In this document: positions 25,609 through 38,480 of the stretch, in pieces
How the letters are laid out: every line of letters starts with the position of its first letter
Position numbering within the stretch: position 1 is the first letter of the stretch
NCBI RefSeq assembly: GCF_020882245.1
Contig: NC_083599.1
Span: forward strand, 16,502,865-16,566,864
Length of the DNA: 64,000 bases
Origin: Rhopalosiphum padi
Lineage: Eukaryota > Arthropoda > Insecta > Hemiptera > Aphididae
Reading direction: 5' to 3'
Position numbers and translations under genes: made by a program
The notes under the pieces: generated by a model
Told to the model about the DNA's origin: nothing
The model's database searches: none
Seen by the model: only the letters and a program-made list of their open reading frames with translations

Positions 25609-26760
25609 ACGGCACGTTGTTCCATAGGTGGTAGGTAAACGCGTCATAATAATATTGAACGCGTGTATGTGTGCAGCAATCATTAGTGGGAATAATCGAA
25701 TTCCGTCCGACGAGTCGAAATTAAATCGCGCGATGATTATTGTTTTATATATTATTATCATTTGTCGTAGGTATATTATTAATATTATATTATAATATCA
25801 CTGCGAACGGCGTCGCGGAATACTTTCGGTAATTAATGTATACCGCGGTATAGGTAGGTACCTATACCTATTATACGCGTCGACCGTATTATATATTATA
25901 TATTATTTACGTATAAGATATCTTACGCGCGTCGGGATTATAACAATATACAGAAATGTATTGTATAAGTCTCGTAAACGTATAGGAAATCATTGCTCGC
26001 GGCTTAGTCATGTACGCGACAACAATTTGCACAAGTATTCCGACGGTCGTATATAAGTACTATACGTATAATATAAACGAATTTATTACCTGCAAACACG
26101 CATATAAATTATTATATTTTTTAACGTCAGACCGGTAAAACGATTTTTAAACAGGAAATGACGATGAGTGTCGAAAAATATTTATCGGAGTGGTCATATC
26201 GATGTAATATTATATACCTACCTAATAATAACGAAGATCGCGATAATACGGCCCAAATGGATACGAACTCGATCGTTTTTTTATAAATTAAAAATACATA
26301 CAGTCGTCCAATGCGCCTAATGACCATTACTCGAATACCTGAGACGAGTGCTTCTTGCAGAAAAAAAAATTATAAGAAAATGGCAATTGGCTACGTCTTT
26401 TAAATTAAATCCTATGGTATACGGTTCGTGTAGGAAATTTTTTTTATTTTTATTTTCAATCAATATTGTAGGTAGGTAGGTAGGTATAGCATAATGTGCT
26501 CATATTATATATGTATGTCTGACTAATCTGTACAACGGAAGCGACCGATGACGCCAATACTATACGATGTTATATAGATTGCAGCGAATGTATAATATAT
26601 TATTGTGCAATATTCACATGAGTGCGCGTTGAGTTGTTGTTGCAGTTTTAACTTGCAGACTGTATATAAAGCGTAGGCGTATATTTGTTCATTAGTGATA
26701 AAAATAGATACTGTATCGTTATTGTTTTTCAAACAACTGAAAACTTAGAATTTTTTTTTA

Positions 26761-28169
26761 GCTAAAAATAGGTATATAAAATAAAACACAATATTACGAG
26801 AAGTCGCGTTACGTTAATTGGTATTCATATAACCATAACGAGGCAATTTTTTTCTTGTTCGATTTTACGTAACGACCGTAACGTAGGTACTCATGGCGTA
26901 TATGTAGATAATATATGACCTATCAATTTAATCTGTAATAATTAATACGCTGGTACAAATTATTCATAGGTAGGTGCAGTACAGTCGTACAGACGGTAAT
27001 AACTTCTTATCGCGTAGAAAACAGTTTGAAATATTCGATCCGGTCGAAGAACAATCGGTACAAAATACGAATATTTATTAGTTTATTACAATTCATATCA
27101 TATACCTATATATATATAGGTAGTATAATAGTATATACGTATTTACGTTTAGCACAACACTGGTGGAAATGTTTTGTAAAATACAATTTATCTTAAATTG
27201 ATCCATCTTTGCGTGTGACTAGAAATTTTAATGATGACCTATTACGTTTAATGGGTATTAATGTCAAAAAATATGTAGGACGAAGCGACTGCACCGTATA
27301 ATGCGCGTTTACGTATAGTTACGGTTGCGCACAATGTTCACGTGTGCGCATGTAATTGTATGTCAAACTTATATTTTATTTTTTTGATAATTCGATTTTC
27401 CGAGAACTGACAGTTTATCAGAACACAATCGTATTACGAACCCTTCGACGTTTTGTCGATTTGTTCGTGATTATTATTTTTGTTCACGTCGTTTAAAAAA
27501 AAACAATTCTACGAATCTACGATACCGATTTAAAGAGTTGACGTGTGATATTTCATATTACATGTTGATACGTATTATACGTATAAAATATGTATAATGA
27601 TTTTATTCTAATGGCGTCAATTATTGGCACGTCTTTTTTACCGTTTCTAGTATTGTAGTTATCGTTAGATTAAAAATAGACATTAATATCGAATTAATTG
27701 AATGTACACGCGGGATGTAACTTTTAATAAAAAAAACTAAATTTTACTATTTTCTAAATTTCTAATACTTAATAGGTACCTATCTATATATTATGTTGAC
27801 AAGTATTATGTTATGGCAACATTACGATTATAGTTTGTTTAATAATAATTTTAAAAGTTAACAAATATAATTCAATAACAATGGTTTACCGTGCATTGCA
27901 AAATAATAAACATATATGATTTATAATACGTTATGCAAACAAGCATTTTCAAATATTAAGCTTCGCAAATTTTAAATTATGTAAATTTTCTTAGTCACGT
28001 GTATTTTTATAATCAGCATATTATCGTAAATAAATTATGATTTATTCATTATTGCATGGTTATTTACAATATAGCACGTGCCACACGTTTTAATTATACG
28101 ACACAATTTATATAATAGGAATAATAAAACATACAATATAATATTATATAGTTACCTATGTAAGAAAAA
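26761..28169. other. Transition to AT-rich tract
   Basis: Mixed composition, then AT-rich. Nothing recognised. Confidence 0.5.
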
Positions 28170-28340
28170 ATGAACAGTGTTCTGGTGTTTCAAATTGTCA
28201 TCATAAACATCTTAATATTTAACTTACTTAGTTGTTGCTATAAACGTTCTACTGTAAATATCGATTTTAGTCAAGAAACAAATAAATTAACGACACAAAA
28301 CAATTATTCCGTCAAACATCAAACACTCACAAACTGCTGA
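28170..28340 (+). CDS. Candidate small secreted peptide
   Basis: A 56-codon frame starts at an ATG preceded by AAGAAAAA, a favourable context. The N-terminus MNSVLVFQIVIINILIFNLL followed by SCC looks like a signal peptide with a possible cleavage near residues 21-24. The remaining about 30 residues are hydrophilic and rich in Thr, Asn, Gln and Lys, ending in Cys. A donor-like GTAAAT lies in phase after codon 27, so it could be a first exon. No family is recognised. Chance frames of this length are expected dozens of times in such DNA; it is listed because of the clear signal-peptide/polar split. Confidence 0.17.
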   Translation: MNSVLVFQIVIINILIFNLLSCCYKRSTVNIDFSQETNKLTTQNNYSVKHQTLTNC

Positions 28341-31322
28341 CACTTTATTTCTAATTCTTGGACACCTAACCCGTGTGCAGAATTTTTTTATGTAGGGTAT
28401 AATAAAAAATATTTATATTAATTTTTAGTGAATAAAATTTGTTTTTTTATTAATTATCGTTCGTTTTCCGATTATAGCCCGGGCCTGCTTAGATGTCACA
28501 AAGTGTTGAATACAGTATGCCAATTGGGCGTACCTAAAATGATTATCTAAAAAAAATAAACTGTAAAACTTTGCACTATATTCATGTATAATAATTTCGA
28601 TTTGAACTAAATAATTTAAACTATACAGTAAACGCGTATGATGGGGGTATAAGTATGTGTGAATGGTTCACTCACATGTGGCGATACCACAAGAAAAAAA
28701 CAATACGCGTGAATAACATTTATTTCAAATTATCAAATTGAAGAAGGCGTGATGTTTCAAACTTGATTTAAATCTTCCATTTAATTTAAAATATATTGAT
28801 GTTCAACTATATACATCACACCGCCGTCTGCAACGTTATTTATTCAGCTTAAAAAATAAATATGACGTACAGTATCTAAGAACATGACAATAAAATGTCT
28901 AGTTGAAAACAAAACGTTGCACAATTTTCACCCCTTCAAAAAGTTTTGCTGTATTATTTAAGTACACACTCCGAAGCCACGGAAAAAAAAAATACAAATT
29001 GGTGACCAATAATAAAATATAAATGTATTATCGGAATTTTACACTCACTAACTTGAAACTGTCGAAACCTCTTAGAATTTCTAAACTCGATAAAAATTAA
29101 AGTCGAAATATGTTATATCTAGCTTAGTCTAGATCTGTAGCAGTAACCCAAAATTGTTATTACTGCGCTGTACATACATATCAGGTATTTTTATATAATT
29201 AAACATAATATAAACTTAATTGCAACTAATACTATATAATATATGCTAAAACTGCAATAAATGGAGAAACTTGAAAATAAACATTTGCAAATTTTTCAAA
29301 ATATACGAAGATCTCATATTGAAACTTATAACGGCCGAATTGTTAAAATTAAAACCGATGAAACATAATTTTTTACGTTATTGTCTTTAAGTGTAATATG
29401 GAATAAGTAAATGCTTATATTTTGCTTGTCTATATAGTTATTATAACTAACATTAAGTTGTCTGCAGTGTCTTAATGATGTTCAATTTTTGAAAAACTAC
29501 TAGTTACCATCAAACAGATTAGGAGTATTGAGGCGAATAAGAATTGTACACCGAGTAATGTATGCAAGACATATATCCGACGAATTTGTATATACAAATA
29601 AAATCGTAGTATTTTATCATTTATATTAATTTGAAACAATATATTTTATTTGTTGTAAGATACACTATGATGACTAATTGTCATTGATTATAGTGATTAA
29701 ATTATTTAAATTTTTAAAAAATATTAAATTATAATATTAATGACAAACGTGAAAAATATTCACAAATAGACATCAAATATTATTATTTTTAGGTACAAAT
29801 GATTACAAAAATGTTTACTGATTATACTTATCCGGTTGACAATAAATTACGACCGAAAACGAGGATTTCCCGAATGCGTTCCATTTTTAATTTTTATCTT
29901 TTTTAAGTACTAGTATACCCTCCGTCCGCAGCTATACATTTTTAAAGATAGAACCGACGATCGACTATGATAGTGAAAATGTAATATGTAATAATAATTA
30001 TACATAATTTTACAACAGTAACTGTGATGGTAACGATTGATAAATATTATTTTATTTAAACTTCGATAATGACTTAGTTCGATAGTAATTGCTCGTGTTT
30101 TGAATTTAAAAAACGTTAAAAATATAACATTGTCAGATAAAATATTAAGCCAACTGAGAGTAAGCAAATCATCAAGTTCCTACAAATATTTACAAAAAAA
30201 TAACTAAAATCGTTTTTTTGAGTTTTGATATCAAGTTTTATTTTTATATTATTATGTCTGTATAAAAAAATATATTGATGATGTATTTTCAATAATTTTA
30301 ATTTGTGAAAAAATAATTTATGAAAGATCTTTTATTACTTTTTAAAGCATTTAACCGAGTTTATAACACTAATAGAAAAAAAAATTAGTTTAAAATGACA
30401 AAATTTACCTAAAAAATGTTAATTTGATCTTTGATGAAGATTTAAAGTATCTGTGTTTCTATGATTTTTTCATTTTTCATTTTTAAATTATAATAAAAAT
30501 AAGAAAATCGATTTTTGCAAAAACTGCAGGTTTGCTGCAAGTATTTACGCATGGAAAAAGTAAAAATTGCTGCTGATCACTAATTGTATTTTTTGTTTTT
30601 ACTAATTATTAAAAGAAAAGTACGAGACATTTTTACTTTAACTACCTACCGACTTTTTAGCAGTGATGATATTGAAGATTGAAGCATTTTTATAACGACT
30701 CAAAAGCTGATGATGGACATAAAAAAAAACCATACACACATCTTTGTAAAATAAATAATTCATATAGGTAGGAGTTTGAGTCTTTGTATCTTATAATACA
30801 CATTACAATTAAAAAAAAGTATCTTTATTAAAATATTAGTTCGGTTTTACTGTTATTTGTATAATTACGAATTAGATTGGTAGTTATATTACTATGTATA
30901 TATAATGTTGTATTCTGTCCATCAGATCTACGGAGAAATGGAAACAATTGCAAATTTCATAACATCTGTTTTTAATATCCAAATATTGTTTTATACTTTA
31001 AGGTAGAGATCTATAATGAAATATAAACATTATTTAATAGTTTCACGCCACTTAAGGTATAGTGTATCTCTGTTCCCGGAACAATTTAAAGTGAACGTCA
31101 AATACACAACTCTGTGCTTTGATTAAACAGTGCTATTTTGTGAGGAGTTTATACAAATTATTGACGATTTCGAGGCGTATGTAAGAAAAAAATACACCTG
31201 ACGGTATAAAAAATGTTTACGATAAAATCAGTTATTTCAAATCGTGTTACCATTCCCGAATTTTTCGTCGTCTCCGTCTTACAAGTGCTTAACACATAGC
31301 AGACTTAAGCTGAACAGTTGAG
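28341..31322. other. Quiet AT-rich tract
   Basis: Nothing recognised. The 85-codon minus frame at 29910-30167 has no identifiable domain. Confidence 0.5.
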
Positions 31323-31746
31323 GTTTAGCTTCGTTAACTTAAAAATTAGAGTAAACCAGCCTGTTATGAAACTTGAGAGGACGCCATACTCGCGTGTGTT
31401 GTCTCTGTCATAACAAATTTGCGTTCAGCAAAACTATATAATACTGATAATAGGCAAGGCCGTAACTGAAAAGAAAATTTCGGGGGTCCAACATTTTTTT
31501 CAAATATAAATGCTGAACATTTTTAGTCAATAAACTATATTCACCACTAAAATATTTCTACTCTTAAAAATTTCGGGGGGGTGTGGACCCCTTGGACTCC
31601 CTCAGATATGGCCTTGAATTAATAGGTAAATTTACTCTAATACTAAAGCTAACATCACAAAACGTGTTTTGCTGAACGCAAATTTGTTATGACGTACCTA
31701 CGTTATTAGTAAGACAGAGACGACACATTCGGGTATGGCGTCCTCT
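31323..31746. mobile_element. Nested inverted-repeat element (MITE-like)
   Basis: Two arms form a long inverted repeat: left 31376-31434 (AGAGGACGCCATACTCGCG and onward to GCGTTCAGCAAAAC) and right 31666-31746, near-identical in reverse complement except for about 20 extra bases in the right arm. A second, shorter motif (TAGCTT...ATTAGAGTAAA) occurs left at about 31323-31358 and, inverted, at 31625-31653. It lies outside the left arm but inside the right one. The centre holds another inverted-repeat unit (separate entry). No transposase and no clear target duplication. Confidence 0.65.
31455..31616. mobile_element. Inner MITE with CAAGGCC ends
   Basis: The left end reads CAAGGCCGTAACTGA and the reverse complement of the right end reads CAAGGCCATATCTGA. 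Both lead inward to GTCCAA and to AAATTTCGGGGG-type blocks (31476-31486 and 31568-31580). At 162 bp it sits between the arms of the larger inverted repeat and looks like a separate insertion. TAATAGG occurs on both sides but not exactly adjoining both ends. Confidence 0.6.
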
Positions 31747-32468
31747 TATTAGTTACAATATTATATTATTACCAGCTGCATTCATTCGTTTTTACGATAA
31801 TCTAAATTTTAGCAAGTCGGGTGTGTACAACGGCGTATAATTTAAAAACGCTCGCAACTCGCTTAAAAGCTGAATTATCGTAAAAAAACCGACACACGAG
31901 ATTACGGACAATATCGTTTTGTCACTATTGAGTTCCATAGGTATAACAATAATTGGTTAATTAACTCCGGTAGTCTGGTATAATTATCGTCAAACCTGAC
32001 GCGATACAATGTTATAAAACGCGAACTGCTGATCGTATAAACAATGTATACGTATAATACCGTATAATGTTACGCACCGTAGTTGTAAGGCGTGTAGTAG
32101 AAAACAAATGCGGGCGTGACGTCCTCTTTAAGTTGAGTTTTTGAGTTCTCGCGTAAAAGTACTATTATAATTTATAGCCATTACACATTTACGCACGTCG
32201 TATTGTATACACCTGCCGGCTACCGTGGTACGTCGACGGTTCAGCACTATATACAGCGGCGGCGGCGGCGGAGATTAATTTGTTTGCTGTTTGTCCTGCA
32301 CATAGGGGTCAGCTTAAGAAATGCGGGCCGCTTCATGTTATACTTTTAGAGGTACACTCTTAACGTGATATCATCATCGTTCTATAGTTACTGTATAAAC
32401 GCACTTACGTCGTGTATCGGCAGTATATTATACGATGTCGTACAAAGCTTTCAAAGAACGACAAGTAT

Positions 32469-32489
32469 ATTATTATTATTATTATTATT
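32469..32489. repeat. (ATT)7 microsatellite
   Basis: Seven ATT units. Confidence 0.95.
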
Positions 32490-32570
32490 ATGTACATGTA
32501 ACGCGACTACTATTATAACTTAAGCTTATGTTTATTCTCAGTTGTAATATTGTTCATTATGTTTACATAA

Positions 32571-32594
32571 TATATATATATATATATATATATA
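32571..32594. repeat. (TA)12 microsatellite
   Basis: Twelve TA units. Confidence 0.95.
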
Positions 32595-34306
32595 TGTTTT
32601 ATATTGTGTATGTGGATGTGTGCAGTGCATAGTTGGGCCTTTGAAGTTTTTTTTGTTCGTTCCTCGAGTACGACGTATGACGACGTTTATAAATAAGCAC
32701 TTAGAAATGTATACATTTTTATTTACTCGAGTATAATGTACAATTGACTTTTTTCTATGCTTTTATTTATTATTATTATTATTATTTTGTATTATACTAG
32801 TACTTGGTTGTTCTTCGTTATGTAACTTTTGTTTTTTTACCGATCTTTGATTTGTATATGTTGTATACGGTTTGTAAATTAAGCTTTTTCAATAAAAAAA
32901 ATCTTTGATTTAACGTTCACGGTCTGAATCTAAAATAACAAGAATTTTTCAATATTTTATATGTACGAAAATCATAAAAAATAATAATCCAATATGAGTT
33001 CGCGTTTGAGACGGCGTATAGCTGCTCAAAGTCAGCGAAAAGAATGTGAAATACTTTTATTATTATTTTTTATTTTTCATGAGTTAGCTGGCGTATAAAA
33101 ATCTAAACACGATTGGATAATAATTCCACTGTGATGTCAAAATGGAGGAATTGGTATTTTTGTTTTTTATATGGTGTGTGTAGGTTCCTACTGGTACCTA
33201 ATGTTCAAAAACCGTTTAAATATAAAACTATCTCGCCGTTTAATTTGATATCGATATTACGATTTAAACAAATACATCATTTTATAATAATTAATTAGGT
33301 AACTCATCACTGTTTTATCTAATGAAATAGTGAATCGAATTATAATTATTATTGTTCTGTGTTGTTTTGAGTCAAACTGGCGTATTTGATTGTCAAAAGG
33401 GTTAAATATATACCTATAAATATAGGTACTCGCGATTATTCATTGACGAGTACAAGGTTTTCTGACGTCGAGAGAAAAGGTTAAGATTTTATTAATTGAA
33501 ATGATAAACAAAAGGATAAACATTTTATTGCACAAATTAATATAATTTTGTAAGAGTTTAATCTATTAATACGTGAGCTTTTTAACGTTTATCTTTATTA
33601 CACTTATCATTCAAGTTGAGCTATTTATTTAAAAATATAAATCCTGTTCAGGAAAACATAAATAACTAGTCTATTAAGACTGTTCAATAATACTTAAAGC
33701 AACCGCATGATATTAATAATAACAACAATAATAAGGACATATACAAATTAAAAAAAATTATAGGTGTTTGTAATAAGAAGTTTAACAATATTATGTAAAA
33801 TAGTTTGACAAAATTAAAATTCCCATTAAAACACTGTATAATACGCAGTATAATGTTTTCTTTGTAAAATATGAACGACAAATATTTTTATAACTCGATT
33901 ACAGTCCCCCTTAAATAAGTTTTTAATTTTGGAGACATGAAACATTATCACCAGTGGTAATCTGATCACAACTACTACAGGTTAACTAAATAAGTACGCT
34001 TTATTAATGAATGCTTAAAATATAATTAATGTTTCTTATCTTAAAAATTTCAAAGCGACCGATTCTTATAAAATAAAAAAAGTGGTATTATGCCTACTTA
34101 CTACCGTTGGCTATCTTAAATCTAAACAGGCGATTTAACACAAAACAATATCAAAAACAGCGAATTTCAATCTCGAACAATGCGCGGTACGGATTATTAT
34201 ATTAAATCATAAAGGATTGAAGTGTATTGTTTTCGAACCGTGGAGATAATATTATTATTATAAAGCTAGGTATACGCGTATATCGAGTATCGACCATGGT
34301 CAGTGT

Positions 34307-34405
34307 ATGAGGCAGTTTTATCTAACCTATTATATTATTGTTTTACTGGTATTAATTGGTGAACAGAGGATGATGCGGGGCTACGCGAGCACAGCTCACT
34401 TTTAA
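34307..34405 (+). CDS. Candidate short hydrophobic-leader frame
   Basis: A 32-codon frame with a signal-peptide-like start, MRQFYLTYYIIVLLVLIGEQ, then a short basic and polar tail (RMMRGYASTAHF). Donor-like GT sites occur within it. No family recognised; easily chance. Confidence 0.1.
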   Translation: MRQFYLTYYIIVLLVLIGEQRMMRGYASTAHF

Positions 34406-34903
34406 ACTATTTCCATAACCCCGAAAACATTTCAATGTTTGACAAGTATTGTTCTTTGTGCAACTTGCAGTATAAGAGCAGATTTTACTATTTTAAAATT
34501 ATTTGTAAATTGAATTCTATATTCCTTATATGTTTAGAATAGGCCGTTTTGTCACGATAATGAAAACATTTTATTTTCTCCTTATAGAGAATCAACTAAA
34601 AAATCAAAAAATAATCATATTTTTAATTCCCGATATTATGTTGTGTTTGATGTGCATTAAATTAAATTGAAATGTTATAAAGTACTTTTTATTACACCGT
34701 GTTCATAAAAAAGAAAAAAATTAATACTAAAAATATTGAAATAGGGTTATGGTCTAGGTATATGAAATTCTTCACGTAATCAAATTTAATATTATTTTTA
34801 AAAAACCGTAGAGGTCGCTCAGTCGTAAAATATATTTTGAGTATAATTCGTTAACCGTCATTGAATGGGTACTAAAATGGATTTACAATATATAATTAGA
34901 ATT

Positions 34904-34919
34904 CAATGATAAATCATTG
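34904..34919. repeat. Palindromic CAATGAT-AA-ATCATTG motif
   Basis: Perfect 7-bp arms around AA. The 14-base core AATGATAAATCATT recurs at 41797-41810 and 63410-63423. Confidence 0.6.
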
Positions 34920-35800
34920 GACACGATAAATGATTCTAAGTGGATGAGGTGTATCGGCAACTATTTCTAAAGATATTTTTAAACATTGTTTAAATATATC
35001 AGTGTACAAGGTAATTTATCAATTATACTCACCCCATTTTTTATTTGAAAATAGATATATTCAAATTCTGAGTTTTTGAATGTTTATATATATCTAAAGG
35101 CCATATTTCAAATTCTTTAGATTTTTTGTTTTTTCTACTTAAAGAGTGTTCTGTGGTGATACAAATCAATTTCTGTTTTCAAATGAGATCTTTCTTTTTT
35201 ATCGTAAATTATTTATTGCATATTTTTTTTTTTTAAATATTGAAGTATCTAATTCGAAATTCAAACGTGTAAGTCCGACCTTTTAAATGACTATAAATAG
35301 CTCGAGAAGAACCAACACAATTTTTAAATTAAGCCTTGACTAAAAAAATTTAAAATAATCATAAGTGTTTTGAATTTATATCAAATAGAAAAATCTATTT
35401 TGTCAAGATTTTGTGTTGCGTGATTATTTCTTTTTTTTGTTTTATCAAATTATTAAGCATTTACGAAGAGCACGGTGCACTTTTTAGTTTTAATTTTCCT
35501 AATTTATCAGCTATATCAAATTTTCCAACACAAATCATCCTAATAGAAGTTGACGATTTTTATTGCTCCAAAAGGTTACGAATTTATAGTTTGCAATTTG
35601 CACGATTAAAAGATAAAATATGAAAAAGTCATAAACACACTAGGTAACCCTATTTACGACAGGTATAAAAAAAAAACACAGGTAATTGTAAAACCATTAC
35701 ATTTGTTGCTCCGCTCAGAGTGTAAAATGAAAAAGCCTCTTTAAAATCTCATTCAATTCCTGACGATAGTTTTTACGGTTATAGTTTATAAAAAAAAAAA

Positions 35801-36579
35801 CCAGAATATCGATTAGGTAAGTATAATATGTACATGATACATCGAAACGATCGCCCTTAGGCGTTATTATATAGTGTATTATTATAGTATTATATCATAT
35901 ACCTAATAATAATATTACAGTGCACGTGAAGCGTATAGGACGTGTCGGTCAATATATAATATTATAATGCGACGGATGATGATCGAACGGTATAATACTG
36001 TAATATATACACATAGGTACAGTGTTTGTGTTTTTTGTGTCGTGTACTCTTGTGTAGGTACTTCCAAACGGCAAACACATTATATTAAATGGTTTTACGA
36101 GATCACGAATATCTTTAAAATCGTGTGCGTGTACCTCTGTGTCGCTATGTTTTTCCGTTTACCCGCCTTAGTTTTTTAGGACAGAAACACGGCGATGGTC
36201 CATCACTCTGCAGTGTACGATATACATAATATTATCAATAGCCGTTTATTATAATAATAAAATCGGTGTTGTCCGAAGCGTATACCTGTATAGATGTCTC
36301 GTCCATAATATTATAACCGCGGTCAACTTTAGGATGGCATAGGCTACTACGAGTATAGGTACACCCAGACGTCTGGAACTATAACTCTAAAAATATACTT
36401 TATAATAATTAATCTACCATGTATTTTATAACATGAATGAGACCAACAACTAAAATTAAAAAACTAAAAATTCGTTGTACGGAAATAACATTTAATTGTT
36501 TTTAACCATCCAAGATGAAAATAATAATTTGTGATTTATTTTAGGTTTACGGTGAAAAAGTTTGCTTGTTATTCATGAT
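35801..36579. other. CpG-bearing block
   Basis: The frame at 35967-36179 is hydrophobic and Cys/Val-rich with no recognised domain. Nothing else is seen. Confidence 0.45.
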
Positions 36580-36953
36580 TAGGATTGCCAGATTTTGAAA
36601 TCCCGAAAATCCCCAAACCGGGACATAATAATATGACCTTTTTTTTTTTTAATGTAACGCTTGTATGGAAATATACATCTATCCTTTTTTTTATTTAAAT
36701 ATTTATTAGTTAAAACAGAGATATATTATAGTATATTATTATTTATTAATTATTAGTAGCGCCTATGCTATAGAATATAAATAGTATAAATAGTATAATT
36801 TTTATATTAGTTTATATCAGAAACTTTGCATTTGGATGCATTGTTCTCAATAGAATTGTATTATTCTTAATGCTTTCGTAAAATACATTACAAGTTCAAG
36901 CAAAATCTCAATCATCGGAACATTTCGTTAAAACAGGGACGAATGGCAGCCTA
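36580..36953. mobile_element. Probable MITE, TAGG...CCTA ends
   Basis: The left end reads TAGGATTGCCAGATTTTG and the reverse complement of the right end reads TAGGCTGCCATTCG. Each end has an inner GGGAC block (ACCGGGAC near 36616-36624, ACAGGGACG near 36934-36942). The inverted repeat is short and imperfect, the interior is AT-rich, and there is no transposase. The target duplication is not clear. Confidence 0.4.
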
Positions 36954-38480
36954 GACAAATAATTATAGCTAAATATAAACAAAATATTTATATGACTTAG
37001 CGAATGTTATTGTCTTTAGCATAAAATTTAGATTAAATCATTTAATAGCTTTTATATTTTAAAATTTTAAAGAATTTCAAGAATATGATATATCTGCATG
37101 TACGATATATTTTCTAGTTTGTTATTATTAAACAATATCATACATCGATTGGTCAATTGTTGGTCATATAAAAATTATTTTTTGTTTGATAAACCAATGT
37201 TCTGAAATGAATAAAAGTTTTTTTTATTTTTTAAATTCATATCACAAAATTTTTAGTGATTTTTTTTTACATTTAATACTTAAGCTCCAATATAACTTTT
37301 AATTATATAATATATGACTTTTTATATTTTTAAATAATTTTCCCATGTTTATAGTTTGAGATTAGTTAATAAGATTATTTTTTATTTTTATTTTTAATAT
37401 TTAGTTTATATACGTCCCAAATAAAATTCATAACAATCACCAGTCATGCCTGTCATAACATATTTTGATATATTATGTTATATTTTGTTCATATTCCGTA
37501 TCACCAAATAAACTTATACCTTAGCTATTTTTTTTATGTTTATGTTAGATTTTTTTATATTTTTGAGATTTTATTTTATTTTCTTATATCTTTTAAAACT
37601 TATTGTACGATATTTCTAACGGTTTTTGTCAATAACTCTATTACACTAATAATAAAATTGTTTTTTTTTTTGTATAAATTACAATTTGAGATATTTACTA
37701 ATCAATTTTTTCTCAAACAAATCAATAAATATTTATTATTACAATGAGTTCTGTTATTTTATCAATTATTATTATCACTTTGAACTGTTGATAATACATC
37801 GTTGTGCATAGGTTTACTTAAAATTCTTGTTATTTAATATCCTAATTGCGTGGTATTTATATATGAGAGTAAGTAGTAGATTGTTATTACTCGTTTAAAA
37901 ACATGATTACACGAGAGCTTAACTTAAAAATATACAGATGTAAGCAATTTAGACCGTTATACAAAATTCGTAATTTTGAGTTATAAGAATATTTATAATA
38001 AGAGTATTTTTTTAACGACATTATAATTATTTGTCCTCTGAGCTATTTCAATAAAATATCATAAATTATTTGCGACTTATTTTTTTTTTAATTTTAATGA
38101 GTGATCGATATTTGAAAAAGGTCTTAATAATAGTATATACTGTTCTCCGGTAAACAGGAAATTTGGTAGACTATCAACTGCATAAAAAGTATTGAACGAT
38201 AAAATAGAGGCCGATGATATCGTTTTTTTTTTTTAATCATTTTTAACAGTTATATTTCAATCAACGATTTCCGTTGTTGTAATATAACATTAAATTACGA
38301 CTTCTCGCACGCTAGCAATAAGTAGAGTACTTATTGAACTATAGTAACGAATGATCAATTAATATTCTACCATACTACGTAATATGTTTATTATATAAAT
38401 TACACCTTCATAATAGGAATGGTAATAGAAATAAAAATAAAACCTAATTATATTTAATGAAATCTAATTATTCATAATAA
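36954..38480. other. AT-rich tract, one exon-like end
   Basis: Mostly unrecognised; the 90-codon frame at 37475-37747 is a Phe/Tyr-rich low-complexity translation. A strong acceptor (T-run...TTTTTAACAG, ending 38249) precedes a short open stretch (YISINDFRCCNITLNYDF) to a stop near 38325, a weak terminal-exon candidate. Confidence 0.3.

Larger units (their letters stand above)
24776..26760. other. CpG and microsatellite block
   Basis: CGCGCGTCG-type sequence with CA, ATT and GTAG repeats. An acceptor-like TTTTTCGATTACAG (ending 24920) precedes an ATG frame at 24922-25158 with the start MIAIGTDSAEPSSSSHYYRD, but no donor or family is recognised. The frames covering 25137-25634 on both strands cross the CA array and are rejected. 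Confidence 0.4.
31747..32900. other. CpG-bearing block ending in a 3'-end-like stretch
   Basis: Contains CGG units (about 32258-32273), ATT and TA arrays, then T/G-rich sequence running to AATAAA at 32891-32896. It resembles a transcript 3' end, but no coding exon is recognised upstream. Confidence 0.3.
32901..35800. other. AT-rich tract
   Basis: No recognised gene. Frames at 33113-33298, 33684-33881 and 35411-35623 are not identifiable. Two separate entries fall inside: a short signal-peptide-like frame at 34307 and a palindromic 16-mer at 34904. Confidence 0.5.

Noticed and set aside
25248..25634. 128-codon plus-strand frame with His-Thr repeats
   Set aside because: It crosses the (CA)16 and (ATT)7 arrays, and frames of similar length exist opposite; an artefact of simple repeats.
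28477..28490. GGGCCTGC motif inverted relative to GCAGGCCC at 39393
   Set aside because: The two are 11 kb apart with no other shared sequence; not a plausible element.
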